From Gonocerus acuteangulatus (Eukaryota > Arthropoda > Insecta > Hemiptera > Coreidae), in the NCBI GenBank assembly GCA_946811695.1, contig OX328124.1, positions 54,753,622 through 54,817,621 on the forward strand: a stretch of DNA of 64,000 nucleotides. The letters run 5' to 3'. Numbering within the stretch: the stretch's first letter is position 1; each line of letters starts with the position of its first letter. Made by a program: the position numbers and the translations under genes. Shown in pieces: positions 11,383 through 23,729 of the stretch. Under the pieces are notes generated by a model. The model was not told where the DNA came from and did no database searches. It was given only the letters and a program-made list of their open reading frames with translations.

Positions 11383-11938
11383 ATGGTTAGAAAAAGGAGG
11401 CTTTCTTCTTTTGAAAGATTTCAATAACGTAAAAATCGGATTATCTCAAAGGGAGGTATTGAATTTCAAAACGTCACATTACTTTTTCCCTTACAAATAT
11501 TTAGCCTCTTCCAGACTGGGAAAAATCATTATTTTTTTTTTTTCAATGATATTCACTACATTAGGGTTTCTTGGGGTGCTGTTTTTAAATCTGCTATTAT
11601 TTTTGGTGTAAAAAAATGTATAATACAAGTTTACTTGAAAACGTAAGCATATTTTTGAATTTATTCGACAAAATATAAATTATTGTTTAACGATTATATT
11701 TTTCCTTTAATCTACTTTATAAAACAAATGAATTGGTGAAAAAATCACGTCGATACCATTTTCTAAACTCGGTATTAAAAATAAAGCCCTTTTAACATAT
11801 TTTATTTTATTTCTCGGCTCCTAAAGCGCATTGGACGGAACGCTCGGACACGTGTCGACTACTTTTCGATGTAGAATCACCAGAAAAAAATTGGTCCAAA
11901 TCGGTGACCTCATCGCTGTATACTCCCCTTGTCAGTAT
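11383..11938 (+). repeat. repeat Y, uninterrupted copy
   Basis: From ATGGTTAGAAAAAGG to about TGTATACTCCCCTTG. It is the counterpart of the reversed copy at 5690-8090. The short open frames in it show no recognisable domain. Its junction with X shows where X inserted. Confidence 0.8.
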
Positions 11939-12930
11939 AAGTCGCGGATATATATAAGGAGAAAGATGCGTTTTAAAAATAACGTAAGTCGGTCCATTAG
12001 GAGTGGAGTTTACTCTAGAACCTGAATTTTGCCATACCAGCCGTCCTTTCATTGAAACTCGGTGGACTTAGTGTCCAACCAACGAAGAACCTGGTAGATA
12101 AGAAGTTGGAAGTTAGGAAGATAAGAAGTTTACTGTGCGTTAAAATTAAATATAAATAATGGACAGCTATAAATAATAAATAAAAAAAACAAAAATGTAA
12201 TTTAATTTTTGTTTTGTATTTTGTCTTTAAGATTTCGTTTTGTAACGTATTATACATCCATGTTACAGAAACTGGATTATTGTTACTTCATTAATTAGTG
12301 TATGAACAAAAAATGTTTGTTTTATTTTATTTATTAAAATTATTAAGTTTCCTGGTCATTAAATTTACTTCTCTGCACAATTAGACGAGAAGGGGTACTA
12401 TGAAGATTACGGATAGGTCACACTTTAATAACTCAATCATATTTAATGGCAAAGAACCCACTTCGAGACAGTATAACGTTTCACTGACAATGAAACACCT
12501 ATTAACGGAATGAGAAAAACGAGAACCTTGTGACTTATAGGACCTACCGACATAGGGTGGCTTCTTCATTAACTATATTTTACCATTTACTATTTAATTG
12601 GGCATTCATGGAAGGCTAAACAAATATTGTGCAAACTCCAAGATGCAATAAATAATTAACTCATATTAGTATGTTTAATGTTGTTATGTTATGTAAATAT
12701 CGTAACAATGGTGTAAACTGTGTGCACAGGTGTGTTTATAGTTCTTAATTCTATACACGAGTCTGTTAAATTTATTTTGTTTTATGTTCTCTTCAAATTG
12801 TTGATGTATTTAGTTCTCTAATTTAATGATAACTTTGGACATTTATATTTGTTTGTTTTTCGTTAAATAACAAAAAAAATTATTTTACGAGCTCCGATTA
12901 TCCGACGGCGATTTATATAAATCAGAGTAA
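11939..12930. other. X-related module then AT-rich DNA
   Basis: 11970-12060 holds a single diverged X module (AACGTAAGTCGGTCCATTAG). The rest has no recognisable feature. Confidence 0.55.
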
Positions 12931-13444
12931 ATTTACGTTATTTTTAAACGCTTTTTGATAAATATTTGCATTACATACAATGTTTAGCTGTCTGTAAAGA
13001 ATATCTTCATAACTTGCAGAGCTTATGAGCGTCGAAAAAACAAAACAATACCGGGTTTCGGACCAGCTCTTAAGATCGTGCATATTTAACGACAAAATTA
13101 TTTATATAGGTTAGATGGAAGTACCCCGAGTTTTTTTTTTTTTTAATTTTATGTTACGAACTCCACAACGACGGCGATTTAATCTGATTTATATAAATCG
13201 CCGTCGTTGTGGAGTTCGTAACATAAAATTAAAAAAAAACAAAACTCGGGGTACTTCCATCTAACCTATATAAATAATTTTGTCGTTAAATATGCACGAT
13301 CTTAAGAGCTGGTCCGAAACCCGGTATTGTTTTGTTTTTTCGACGCTCATAAGCTCTGTAAGTTATGAAGATATTCTTTACAGACAGCTAAACATTGTAT
13401 GTAATGCAAATATTTATCAAAAAGCGTTTAAAAATAACGTAAAT
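12931..13444. repeat. 514-bp near-perfect palindrome
   Basis: Arms 12931-13181 and 13194-13444 are nearly identical in reverse complement, with a 12-bp spacer. The centre is a short palindrome around GGCGATTTA/TAAATCGCC. The right edge runs directly into an X-type module (AAATCGGTCCATTAG), suggesting the palindrome arose from, or inserted next to, an X relative. Confidence 0.93.
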
Positions 13445-14255
13445 CGGTCCATTAGGAGTGGAGGTTCATTCCAGAACCTAATTATGAATTTATGTAAATT
13501 TACTGCATAAAAATTCAAATGCATGGTTCGCCAGATGCTTCAACTGGGCAATTATACCATTTTTGAACCTCAATTTGGTACCCTATTTAGCCCGTTGGCA
13601 CCAAAAATGGAGAAGCACTCCATAGATTTTTCATGATTGGGTTCGGAGATCGCATCCCACTGTTGCCAATATGACGCGACTTTTATAGTAGGACGAATTA
13701 TAAGCTGAGCTTTGCCTGATAAAACAAACTAGAATTTAAATGAATTCGCACCACCAAATCGACTCTTAAACGTAAAAGTTTGGCTTATCCAAGAGCTACT
13801 AGTTTGAACCGCAAGCTTTGACTTTGCAACAACACCCAGACCGGCCTCAGTGTTGAGGATAACTAGAGTGCCTCAAGTACAATGGGGCGCGAGCTAGCTG
13901 CTAGCACGTGAGGGAATCCTTTTCACGGAGCATAATCACAGATCGTGCACGCCTCCTCTACCGCCGGCCTATAGCAACTCCATCATAACCTCGGCTATAG
14001 TTGGTTACGCCATATTGCAGCAGCGGTGATTAAAGCGTATCGGTTGAAAGCTGCAGCACAGAAAAAGGGGGAAAATTGGATAATTATGGTGCATTTGATT
14101 ATGTTGAAAAATGTTAGTCTAATAAGCACATACAAATCCACACTAAGGAATATCGAAGTGCTCGAAATTTAGAAGCGATCTTGGACTATAAAATAAAAAT
14201 GTATTATCTATAGTCATATTGTGAAATTGGAGTAAAAATCCAGAAATTTGGCGGT
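13445..14255. other. no recognised gene; moderately GC-rich middle
   Basis: 13800-14060 is more GC-rich than the surroundings but has no open frame or RNA gene I can identify. Confidence 0.45.
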
Positions 14256-14370
14256 TAACGAACTCGTTCAATCGTTTGCCAAGTGAACTATATACGTTAT
14301 ATAGTTTCGAGACGAAAATATAAATACTATCCCGGCTATCGTGTTAACTGACACACACACAAACAAACAC

Positions 14371-14445
<75 letters not shown>

Positions 14446-14578
14446 ATTTTAACGGGGGCTATTTTCGGTGTTTACTAGGTAGGATCGATAAAGATTTGAA
14501 GCCATTTTTCAACAATTCCGTCATGAGTGCAACCTCAATAGCTACTTCCCTTCGGAGGAAAGTGCTAAAATCATAAAT
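14256..14578 (-). mobile_element. family X 5' fragment, reversed
   Basis: Reverse complement of the X 5' end: the terminal hairpin and AGCACTTTCC end lie at 14548-14574. The GTTAACACGATAGC segment and AACGAACTCGTTCAATCG module lie at the left. Its microsatellite is a compound (CA)n(TA)n (14350-14444). Confidence 0.85.
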
Positions 14579-14689
14579 AGTTCTGCTCTTTTACAATTTT
14601 AATGAGCAACTGTGCGGCTGAATTCCATTCAAACATAGAACAAAGTAATCCCCGCATTCCGATAGACCGATTTAGTATATTTTTATTTT

Positions 14690-15265
14690 AAAATATTAAA
14701 CAAAACTATTGAAGATAATGGAGAAAGTACTATTAGAGAACAGAATACTGTAATTGGAAATAATATAGCTCATAAATTGAAATATATTCCTGGTTTAACT
14801 GAAAAAATAAGGGAAGGATTAAAGAAGTATGACCATACTAATTTAAAGATTGGTCTTTATATTGATAATAAAATTACAAATGCATTAAGTAACATGAAAG
14901 ACAAAATAAATAGTATAAATAAACAAAATGTAATTTATCAAATAAATTGCAAGCAATGCATGGACAAATGTTATATAGGTGAAACTTCCCAAAATTTAAA
15001 AAATAGGATAAAACAACACATTTCTAATTGTAATAATAGTAAAAATATCAATACTACAGCATTGGCAAATCATGCTTTTACAAAACAACATATGTTTGAT
15101 TATGATAATGTAAAGATTTTAAAAACTGTTAATGATAACAAAGCTAGGAAATTAACTGAATCCATTTACATAACTAAAAATATTAATAAAACCATTAATT
15201 TCAAAACTGACGTTAAAGGTATAGGACAACATTATGTTGACATATTAAATAAAATTAATTTCTGA
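14690..15265 (+). pseudogene. PLE-B C-terminal fragment with GIY-YIG endonuclease
   Basis: Open from about 14690 to the TGA after KINF at 15263-15265. The linker reads IPGLTEKIREGLKKYD, and the nuclease follows with VIYQINCKQCMDKCYIGETSQNLKNR and the downstream ALANHAFTKQHMFD block. All RT motifs are absent, so this is a 3' remnant of a PLE. The surviving part has no internal stop and reads as well-preserved coding sequence. A hammerhead-like core follows 193 bases after the stop on the same strand. The closest relative in the window is PLE-D. Confidence 0.88.
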
Positions 15266-15457
15266 TGACATTGTAATATATTCCTTTCATAGTTTAATGA
15301 TCTTGGTTACATACCTCAGTGCAATATATATTAAATATTTTAACAAATATATGTTAAGTAATGATTAATAAAGTTATCTGTGATATATCATACATAAATC
15401 ATTATTTTTTTATATATAAATATCATTATATATAAATAGCATAGCGTTACACATGCA

Positions 15458-15494
15458 CTGAAGACGGAGCTGTAGACTCGGAAAGCGCGTTTCG
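15458..15494 (+). ncRNA. hammerhead-like core downstream of PLE-B
   Basis: CTGAAGA (15458-15464) matches CUGANGA. A weak stem II (CGGAG with CTCG around CTGTAGA) and GAAA (15481-15484) follow, then a GCGCGT stretch able to form a short stem III. It is weaker than the 17298 example. Confidence 0.45.
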
Positions 15495-16032
15495 TGATAA
15501 TTGATTAAATAATTTTGGGAGAGGCCTGGAATTTTGATATTTGATGCAGTAATACCACCACCCAGCCAAATCAATGTCAAGATATAAATATTTTATTACA
15601 TTAAAATAATTCAAATGTAAATATATCTACATTCCAGCGCAATTTAAATTTACAATATATACATAAATGTGTTATACCACTATAAAAGCGATACATTAGT
15701 AGTAATCAGAAAGCTTTATCAAGTATTACTCGAATATATATGCATTTTTAAAATGTTTATTTACATACACCACAGAAATCAGAAGGCTTAATTTATATAA
15801 AATTAATTAGGTCACTTTAAAATATATAAAATTTTATTATAATTATTTATTAGTTTTGCTGCACTGCACGGAGACTAAATAATGAATAAATTATAATATA
15901 TTTAATGATTATTTCGAACATAAATACAACATAAAAGTATATAAAAAGAAAACTGAAAAACTATTAATGTTTATTTTGTTATTTTAAATGCAAGGTTATT
16001 TGTTACCAATTCTCTACGAATACAGCGTAAAC
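15495..16032. other. AT-rich DNA, probable PLE-B 3' tail then intergenic
   Basis: No coding motif. The first about 80 bases are likely PLE-B terminal sequence. Confidence 0.45.
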
Positions 16033-16076
16033 CTTTTTGAGGAATGTGCATAGTTATGGAGCTCCTGCGTGTCTAA
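16033..16076 (+). mobile_element. X-type 3' end fragment
   Basis: GAGGAATGTGCATAGTTATG followed by GAGCTCCTGCGTG closely matches the X 3' terminus, with the hairpin stem weakened by a substitution. The rest of the element is not recognisable upstream. Confidence 0.6.
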
Positions 16077-16520
16077 GGTTTATTATCTATTAACTGACAG
16101 CGTATTTCCTGAAGCTATTATAAGATATCGACACAAGTACGGAAACCTATACTCACAGGAACCCCTTCATCTTACTGCGTTCCCATATAGCGCGTATCCA
16201 TCCTGTGATTTGCAAAGTTTAGAATACAAAGTTCAGCTTTCGAATGAAAACCACACGAAACGTCAGTCGTACAATTCGCCCCTGCGCCAACAAAATTTCA
16301 AAAAACAAATAGGCTAAAATGAACCATTTAAGTGCTCATCGAAAACTCATTTATTATCGCGTTTCCTCCCTCCCTCTAGGGAGCAACCCCACTTATAACG
16401 TTGACCTCATTCTCAAGTCCTGACGTCATGTAATTGGTCGATTATATTTGTTTATAGACTGTTCGCGCTCCACCTTCTACAAAAAAGGGGTTTGACAAGG
16501 GACTTGGTAAACCGCCTTCC

Positions 16521-16830
16521 TGTAATGGCGTATACGTAGGAGAAACCATAAATGACATTCACTCACGTCTTACACAACATAAACGAACCATCACTAATAA
16601 AGAAATAGATAAATCTGCACTTGCAAAACACGCCATTACACAAAAACACACTTTTAACTTCGACGACACGAAAATTCTTTCTACAAAAAGAAACAAAAAA
16701 AAGACTACAGATCTCGGAATGTGTACACATAAACTTAAACAAAAACAATATAAACTACAAAACTGACCAACAAGGCATTTCTCCTATGTACGCTAATATT
16801 TTCCAAATACTCTCCCGACCTCCCACCTAG
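16521..16830 (+). pseudogene. PLE-C GIY-YIG fragment with frameshift
   Basis: Begins at CNGVYVGETINDIHSRLTQH, the second half of a GIY-YIG domain, and continues through ALAKHAITQKHTFNFDDTKI. Near 16690 the frame shifts; the true continuation is RLQISECVHINLNKNNINYK to a stop at 16828-16830. The tyrosine-glycine YVG is kept, but the first part of the domain and all of the RT are missing. A well-formed hammerhead core lies about 470 bases downstream. The 300 bases upstream carry no recognised motif. Confidence 0.85.
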
Positions 16831-17297
16831 ATTTTTACCATGCCCCTTGGGTATCCTCCATTAACACCTTTTTCTCCTTTCCTGTCATAAATATGTCATA
16901 AACATGCCTTTTGATCCTTACCGACATGTCATGAACATGCTTTTTGATCCTTACCGACATTTCCCCCACCACCTGCTGTTTTCACTTACTTATACCCCAG
17001 TGGATTCCTTCTCTCCTTAGACACTCTACAATGGTTACTTAACTGCCAACCTTGGTCTTCCTCTGCCGCTCGGCATTTCTATTGGTATGTAGTTTCTTAT
17101 TTCTTTGTAAAATCAATTAACGTTACTAATTACTATTAAAATCAATCATTGTACCTATTTACTTTTTCATTCTAAGAATTTAAGACGATATGTTCTTTTA
17201 TAAGTTAATTGTATCTATAGCTCTGTTACCTATCACAATCATAATTTTTTTTTTTTTTTGTTTTTGTATTAATTTCTTTTTTTTTTTGTCATTTTAG

Positions 17298-17335
17298 CTG
17301 ACGAAGGCTACCAATGAGTAGCCGAAACGTTCGAA
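17298..17335 (+). ncRNA. hammerhead-ribozyme-like core in PLE-C tail
   Basis: Best example in the window: CTGACGA (17298-17304), stem II GGCTAC (17306-17311) pairing perfectly with GTAGCC (17318-17323) around CAATGA, GAAA (17324-17327), then CG-TT-CG as a minimal stem III. The base expected to be U16.1 is A, so self-cleavage may be lost. The order matches type I hammerheads of PLEs. Confidence 0.75.
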
Positions 17336-18129
17336 ATATAGATTTTTTAAAACAAAATCATATTGAGGTTTATTTAGCGGAATCCCAACCATTCCATCTT
17401 TACTTATCACCTCGACGGCTAACTATCTAATCATCATGATAAATATCATTGGATATAATCCCTAGTGTGTCCACGAATAAAATGAAAAAAAAAAAAAAAA
17501 AAAAAAAAACTTGAACAGCTGTTATTGAAAATTTCGAATTCTATGTTCAAGATATACTAGTGAGAATCAGTAGACGTTTAGTGTCAGCAAACCGTTTTCA
17601 TTTTTGAAACACGCAAGAAGATTACCCGATGATTTCGTGCGATTAGGCTAGGATAAGGCAACTTCCAAGAGTGGCCTTCAGTCGTAAAACCTGACACTCA
17701 AATATACTCAAGAGTGTTGCCATTCAGGAATAAATTATCTAGAGATAGAAATGCCGGCACTTGAGAGATATATCCCCTGGCGAAGGCATAATGAGCTACC
17801 ATAATGGATATCCAACCTCAGCTTCATGACAAGCTCCATTACCATCCTCCAGTTATCTTTTTATATTTTCCAAAGACCGCGTTACTCTGAACAGGTCTGC
17901 CACGGTTCTTTAGAACTAGCCTCGGGCAAGTTTCCGCATCTTATTCCACGCTTGCTTTAGCTAATTAATAGGTTTAGGTTTGGTAATGACTTTCATTCTA
18001 TGAACTCCTTAGAAAAGGCAAGCTTCAAGAGGATAGTTGTCTGCAATTTTCTAGACAACATGCTATTTTAGAGAATAATAGCTTAAAAATATATAAATCA
18101 TGTTTATAATGAGATAAAGATGGTTAAAA

Positions 18130-18260
18130 AAGTGCAGTGAAGGAATGGTTGGGATTCGCTAAGAGAAAACGTCAGATTTTCAAAAAAAAAGTCTATATTT
18201 GGAACGTTTCGGCATGTTCTTTGGCAGCCTTCTTGAGGTAAAAAATAGATATTCGTAGCC
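18130..18260 (-). mobile_element. reversed PLE-C-type tail fragment
   Basis: The reverse complement repeats the PLE-C 3' region: the degenerate core around GGCTGCCAAAG, GCCGAAACGTTCCAAATATAG, then GAATCCCAACCATTCC, matching 17320-17400. It lies tail-to-tail with PLE-C about 0.75 kb away. 17400-18130 shows no gene; it has an A26 tract at 17484. Confidence 0.75.
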
Positions 18261-18565
18261 ACAAACAAGGATAATCAAAACAGTAAGAATGATTTTACTT
18301 CATGAAAACAGGTTAAAAATCAACTTTTAAAAGTGCATATTCGATAAACAACGTTTTTTTAATAAACAAATTGATAAGTAGTTTTATTTAAAAAAAAAAA
18401 TCCGTTGAGAGTAAGTTAAAGAAAAACAATGGTCCAACGTGAAAAAAAAGCAGAGAAACACTTCAGCATCAGCACAATGGCAAAGACAATCAAAAACAAA
18501 AACAAATCCCGTTATTTTTTGTCCTCTTGTTGTTCAAGTCGTTATAGTTACGGATTCTCATAAAA

Positions 18566-19706
18566 TCTACTATATATTTGTCAAATACCACTCACTCACT
18601 CATCTATCAACACCCAGCCCAAACCACTCGACAGAAAATTTTGAAATTTTGCATGGACACTCCCTATATAACGTAGGCGCTCGCTAAGAAAGGATTTTTT
18701 GATATTCGTATTTTTAAGCATTTTTAGGGGGGTTTAAAGTTTGAGTTGGTTAGAGAAGGCAAGCCTAGGCAGCCTGCGTTGCTAGGACGATAAAGAACAG
18801 CTGTTACCTTACATTATCTATCTCATAGTTTTATTTCTAATTGAGGTTAATTTCAACTATGATGGCAGACCTTGAATTACTAGAAATTAAGTGTCCCTCA
18901 TAGAGTATTAATTGCGTTTCTTTTCTGCCTGTCCCCGTCAGATAGGCTTGCCATATTTTTGGAGAGTTAAACCGAGACACATTAATATGGGATGGGCATA
19001 CCAGGGGGGGGGGGATAAAAAGAGTACAAATTATAAGCAAAAGGGTTGGTGAGTTTTAAGCCTAGCAACTGACGGGAAGGGGGAATCCTAAACTGTTAGT
19101 CTACCCAAACCTTAATAATAAGAACGGAACTTTTTTTGCTACTTGATTTTCTTAAAAAAATCTCTCAGCCAAATAGTAGTGTCTGGCAGCTGGCAGCGCT
19201 GTGCAGGTAGTTCCAGCGTTTTACAGTTAGATTACTTCTGATTTCTTTGACACTGTGAGCAGTAGTAAAAATGTTAATTGTAGAAAAGTAACCGATTTAA
19301 AGAAGATTCTTATAAACATGAATTCATTACTTTTTACATCTTACAGCCTTTTCCGGGACATTGATAAAACTGGGCGGGACACCGAAACAATTGCAAAATC
19401 CCGGTCAAACCGTGATGTATGGCATATCCTTAGGTTTTCCAGGCGAGGTAATAATATCCGGAACCCTTGCACAGCCTCCTCGCCTATAACCTTGGTAATA
19501 CTCGTAAATATATTGGGTGTTACCATATGACTTCTTGGAAACAAACTTTTAAATTTTAACGCCCATTGAATAAAATATAGTATGACGGGAACCGTGCTGT
19601 AATAAACTGCACAGAATTGTATAGTAACGTAATTTTAATGAAACATTATTTAACGCAATAAAATAACTACTTATCTGCCGTGACGAAGCACGGGTATTCA
19701 GCTAGT
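18566..19706 (+). mobile_element. non-autonomous Helitron 1
   Basis: Begins with TC (TCTACTATATATTTGTC) after an A. It ends with a 5-bp hairpin, CCGTG (19678-19682) with CACGG (19689-19693), then GTATTCAG and CTAGT. These are the diagnostic Helitron ends. A reversed relative lies at 58000-58777. This copy has about 370 extra bp (roughly 18998-19370) absent from the relative. No Rep/helicase coding. The base after CTAGT is A, not the usual T. Confidence 0.85.
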
Positions 19707-19722
19707 AAATAAATAAATATTA

Positions 19723-19900
19723 GACTCGTGATTGAATTTTTCAACTCTCTGTCGATTTTATGTACTAGATACCAAATATTGCCCCTTTTAATATTTGTAT
19801 TCATTCCAGACTAAAATTATTAATATACTCCAAACGGTCGCGATTTTTGGTAAACGTCATCGTAACTCACTATGGATTCATTGTGGGTCTGCAATAGTGG
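19723..19900 (+). repeat. diverged X fragment
   Basis: GACTCGTGATTGAATTTTTC, TCGATTTTATGTACTAGAT and a GGTCGCGATTTTTGGTAAAC stretch match the X 5' part and one module, heavily mutated and without the microsatellite. Confidence 0.6.
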
Positions 19901-21790
19901 CTTATCCTGATACACACCTCCCCAAACCAAATGCAAACATCTTCCCGGCAGTAATTTGGTTTTCTTGTAGGGAACCTGTTAAACATTCGAATAGCAGACA
20001 GGTATTCTCAAAAGCATTTTAGTTGAAGAGAAAGTAAGTAGTTATATTTATTTTAATAATTATGTCAGGAACTGGAAAGAGAGCAAGAATTGTAGCTAAT
20101 AGTTGTTTGCTTTTTTTTTTCGTTTTTAACGACGCATCAACTATTTGGATATTAGCGCCTGTAACTAAAAGTAGTTGATAAATTAATAAAATATTATTTT
20201 ACTATTACTGGAGTCATGAAACAATTACAATAGGAATACTAAGATTTTATTAAATATATTAAATATTACTAAACCATTTTTCGCCAGTCGAAGAAAAGCT
20301 TCCATTCCTAAAAATCCAAAAATCTGAGTTTTTCGAAATTTGTTTATCACAATGATTCCAAATTTTGAGCCTGAAAGAGTATAATGTATTAGAATCCAAT
20401 TCTAATAGGAAGATTTTTTTTTCTTTTTTAATTTTTTAAGTCGACTGTTTCAATTGCCCTTTGGCTCAATTGAATCCCGTCTCTGCCTCTGAAATACGTA
20501 TTTCACTACATTTTTTATTTATTTCCCGAAGCTCGGATAATTTCCGTGTAAGGCTCATTACAATAATTTTACTGCAAAACATCTTTCTTTTTTTTTTATT
20601 GATATAACATTCTGTTTGCTCCTGCAGACTGTATTTTCAAAAGCAGCTAAATTTGCTAAAAGTATGTAAACTGTTATATTTTTTTTTTTAATAATTCAAT
20701 CAGGAACAGCAAAGGGAGCAGGAAACGTTTTATGTTAGTTATGATTTCGGGCGTGTTCCCTTTGCTCTACTTCTGCGGGATAGACGTTTTTCATATTTTA
20801 ATCGTCAAGCTATTCATTTTATTCTATGAATCGATTTTGCCTAATAAAACCATTTAGTCTCATATTTGATAAATCAGAGCAAATTTTGGAATTTGCGCCA
20901 CCGCTGTTCGCTAGATGCCCACCAGACCGCAGGGCGATATATCAGCGAGGAAGGGACCGCCGACACCTCCAAATAGGTCAGGGCCGTTCTATTTCATATT
21001 GGATCTGCTCGCGGAGGGTTTTGCTACCCTCTGGTAATTTATAGACCTACCCACGTCGGGTCTTGGATTAGGTTTTGGAAGGTTACGACCGCAAGCCACC
21101 GCCGGTAGGCATCCACTCCAGCAGTGTATCGGCCCTTTTTTTTAGGACTTGCTGTAAAAACAGAATAGAGCCTGACAACTGTCGACAAAGCCGGTCAAGT
21201 TGGAGTCACGCTATCAACAACATTGGCCCTAATCCACGAAATAGTAGCAATAGAAAATAAATTGTACCTCTTGGAGGGACAAGTTAAATGATTTCCTATT
21301 AGTTCTGTACAGTTTTTCCTTTTAAGAGCAAACCCCAGTTCAGCCATATGAATCGGCAGCTCAGAAAATCAACATTAGTCTGAGTTATCACATTAAAAAA
21401 TCACCACCTTCCTAATGAGAACATTTATTTTTAATTTAGTATTTTAATAAGCATAATTTACTACAATAATGTGTATGAGAAAATGTAAATTTTTTAAACA
21501 TTCATTTTAAACCAGACTCATACCCCGAAAAAATCATTTCTTTTTCATTTTTACCGAATAGTAATACTGAAATACTTGAAATCTTCTTATTTCTCATACT
21601 TAATCTTTTTTTTTTTACGGCGCATCGACACCTAGGCCATAAGCGCTGGACTATTTCTATAGCTTGCCAACCTTGATAAATATCCTTTTTATCAACGACT
21701 TTAATCGTCGTTTTTTAGTATTTGAAAAACATCAAATATTGTGGATCAAGCATACAGGCTGCTAGTATTGTTAATCGTGACAGAACCACT
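19901..21790. other. no recognised gene
   Basis: AT-rich except 20880-21250. That GC-richer patch has short open frames without recognisable domains. Words like CGACGCATCAAC with TTAGCGCC recur at 20130 and 21615, hinting at an old repeat family. Confidence 0.45.
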
Positions 21791-21859
21791 AACCTGACCC
21801 CTTAGGGATTGTTAAACCCTAGTGTGTATTGAGTGCCTGACAGACAGCAGACAAACAGG

Positions 21860-22240
21860 CAAAAAATCATTGTTTTAGGGTAGGTACTATTGCGTTGGTA
21901 AAGGTCCTCAATGGTATTTTTTCCCATATATCTACCACGTACAGACACCGAACCGTTAGAATTTTATTACATGCACAGATAGATAACGGCTGGTAGTGGC
22001 AAGTTGTTAATTTGGGTCCAAAGTAAACCCCGCTCCTAAAGAACCTATTTAGTTTATTTTTAGATCTTTTTCTATCAATATTTCCACAACGAATGCCGAG
22101 TTTCGTTGCAATAATACAATAATTGTGGCCGATATGGACGAATAACTGCTTTGGGTCCATAGTGACCCCCCCCCCATCCAGATGAACCAATTTTGCTGGT
22201 TAATGTTTCGTGACGAAAAACAAAAAAGCCTGGCGTGTAA
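21860..22240 (-). repeat. reversed X modules
   Basis: The reverse complement contains two diverged modules: GTCACTATGGACCC, ACGAAACTCGGCATTCGT, AAATAGGTTC with the G-run region, and CGTTAACCAGCAAAATTGG at the far end (22190). No intact element end. Confidence 0.65.
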
Positions 22241-22489
22241 CGTGTTAACGATAGTTCATAAAATGTTCGACGTGATTTATTACATTGGCATAACGTTTTT
22301 ATTTATGAACCGATTGACATGAAACAAACACTAAATGTTAAGTGAAGCATACCGCAATATACTAGTGAAAACCGTAACTAAATCGGATAAGCCGTTTCTG
22401 AGATTAGCGCCCACGGACAAACAGATAAACAGACAAAAATTCTAAAAATCATTGTTTTGGGTATTTTTGAATTTTATTATATGTATAGA
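22237..22489 (-). mobile_element. Helitron-type 5' end fragment
   Basis: Read in reverse, it starts A|TCTATACATATAATAAAATT and contains GGGCGCTAATCTCAGAAACG, a stretch I associate with Helitron 5' regions. A degenerate partial copy of its internal part occurs at 21800-21890. The 3' end is not found. Confidence 0.5.
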
Positions 22490-23619
22490 TTATAATTTGT
22501 AGTAACAAATGGCATTTTTAGTCATTCTGCAATGCATTTATTATAGAACGGAAATTGAAGGGACCTAAAGGAACAAAACTAATATTGAAGAGGGATGCAA
22601 CATATTGCAGAATAAGCGTGGAGCACTAAGCCAACCGAGTTTCCCATGTCATCTGGCATTGTCACATGTTGCAGACCCTTCTGTTGGTATAATCCTCAAT
22701 CAAACTCTCATCTAAAGAGCATGCTGTCGCAATCCGCTTTGAAGAGATTCGAAGAATAATAGATTTACACTTGTATTACAACTGCTAGGCATTTGAAACA
22801 TTTATAACACAATTAACTAACAGAGTTAAATACTAAATACAACCATAAATGACTCACGGGGTAAGGAAAGAACGCGGCGAAGAAGATTTCGAGCTACATT
22901 AATGAAGATTGTCCGCCGAAAAAAGTATCTTACTATATTCTGGGCCGATCAGCCAACGAAACATCTATTTTTTGATTACTTGTTGTTTAAAATAAAAAAC
23001 AAAAATAAAAAAAAGTAAAATAACATCTAAAAAGATTTTCAGTCTATTGAACATTTAGTTTGGCTATCTGGAATCTGAAACTTAATAATTCCACTAGACC
23101 AGCCCAAGGAAGTACTTACAAAGAAGTAGAGCTAACACCATTATTTCCAGTAGGTTGAGTAAGGGACTCCTGGAACTTAAGTCTAGGACCAACTTAGAGT
23201 GTAATCATTCAAGACCTTTATATCCTAGGTTGCTGACCAAGTACCGGATAGCAGTTTAGAATTTTTCTTTACTTTTTTTAGTCTTTCTGAAATATATTGT
23301 GGCCTGATAGTTCGATCGTAAAAGGATGAAAAACTAGGAATACAGTTTTTTTTTTAAATTGAATTACATTGTGGGAAGTATATTGTGATTCTAATTATAA
23401 AAAGCAATCCACGTGTAATTTTATTTTAAGCACATTCTTTTTATTGTGATAAGGGAATAATACCTCCAACATTCAAAAATGATAGATTGACTTTAGTCAA
23501 CTAAATAACCAGACAGTTTCGATGGAATTAAGTTGGGAATATCCATTCAGTCGAGAAATAGCAAGTGTATAGGGCGAGTGAGTCCATTGTTAAAAAACGT
23601 GCCACACATTAGTTCATGC

Positions 23620-23624
<5 letters not shown>
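22490..23624. other. no recognised feature
   Basis: Mixed-composition intergenic DNA without recognised coding or repeat ends. Confidence 0.5.

Positions 23625-23684
<60 letters not shown>
23625..23684 (+). repeat. (AT)n microsatellite
   Basis: About 29 AT units, immediately before the minisatellite. Confidence 0.95.
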
Positions 23685-23686
<2 letters not shown>

Positions 23687-23729
23687 CATATGGCTAAACG
23701 TATATAAAATGCATTTTATACGATTTCCC

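Noticed and set aside
11165..11611. Small protein genes in X and Y (63 and 79 codons), the first also in X copy 2
   Set aside because: X copies share the frame only because they share sequence; no recognisable domain, and one Y copy is disrupted.
13800..14060. 5S rRNA or snRNA gene in the GC-richer patch
   Set aside because: No match to conserved internal control regions or structure that I can recognise.
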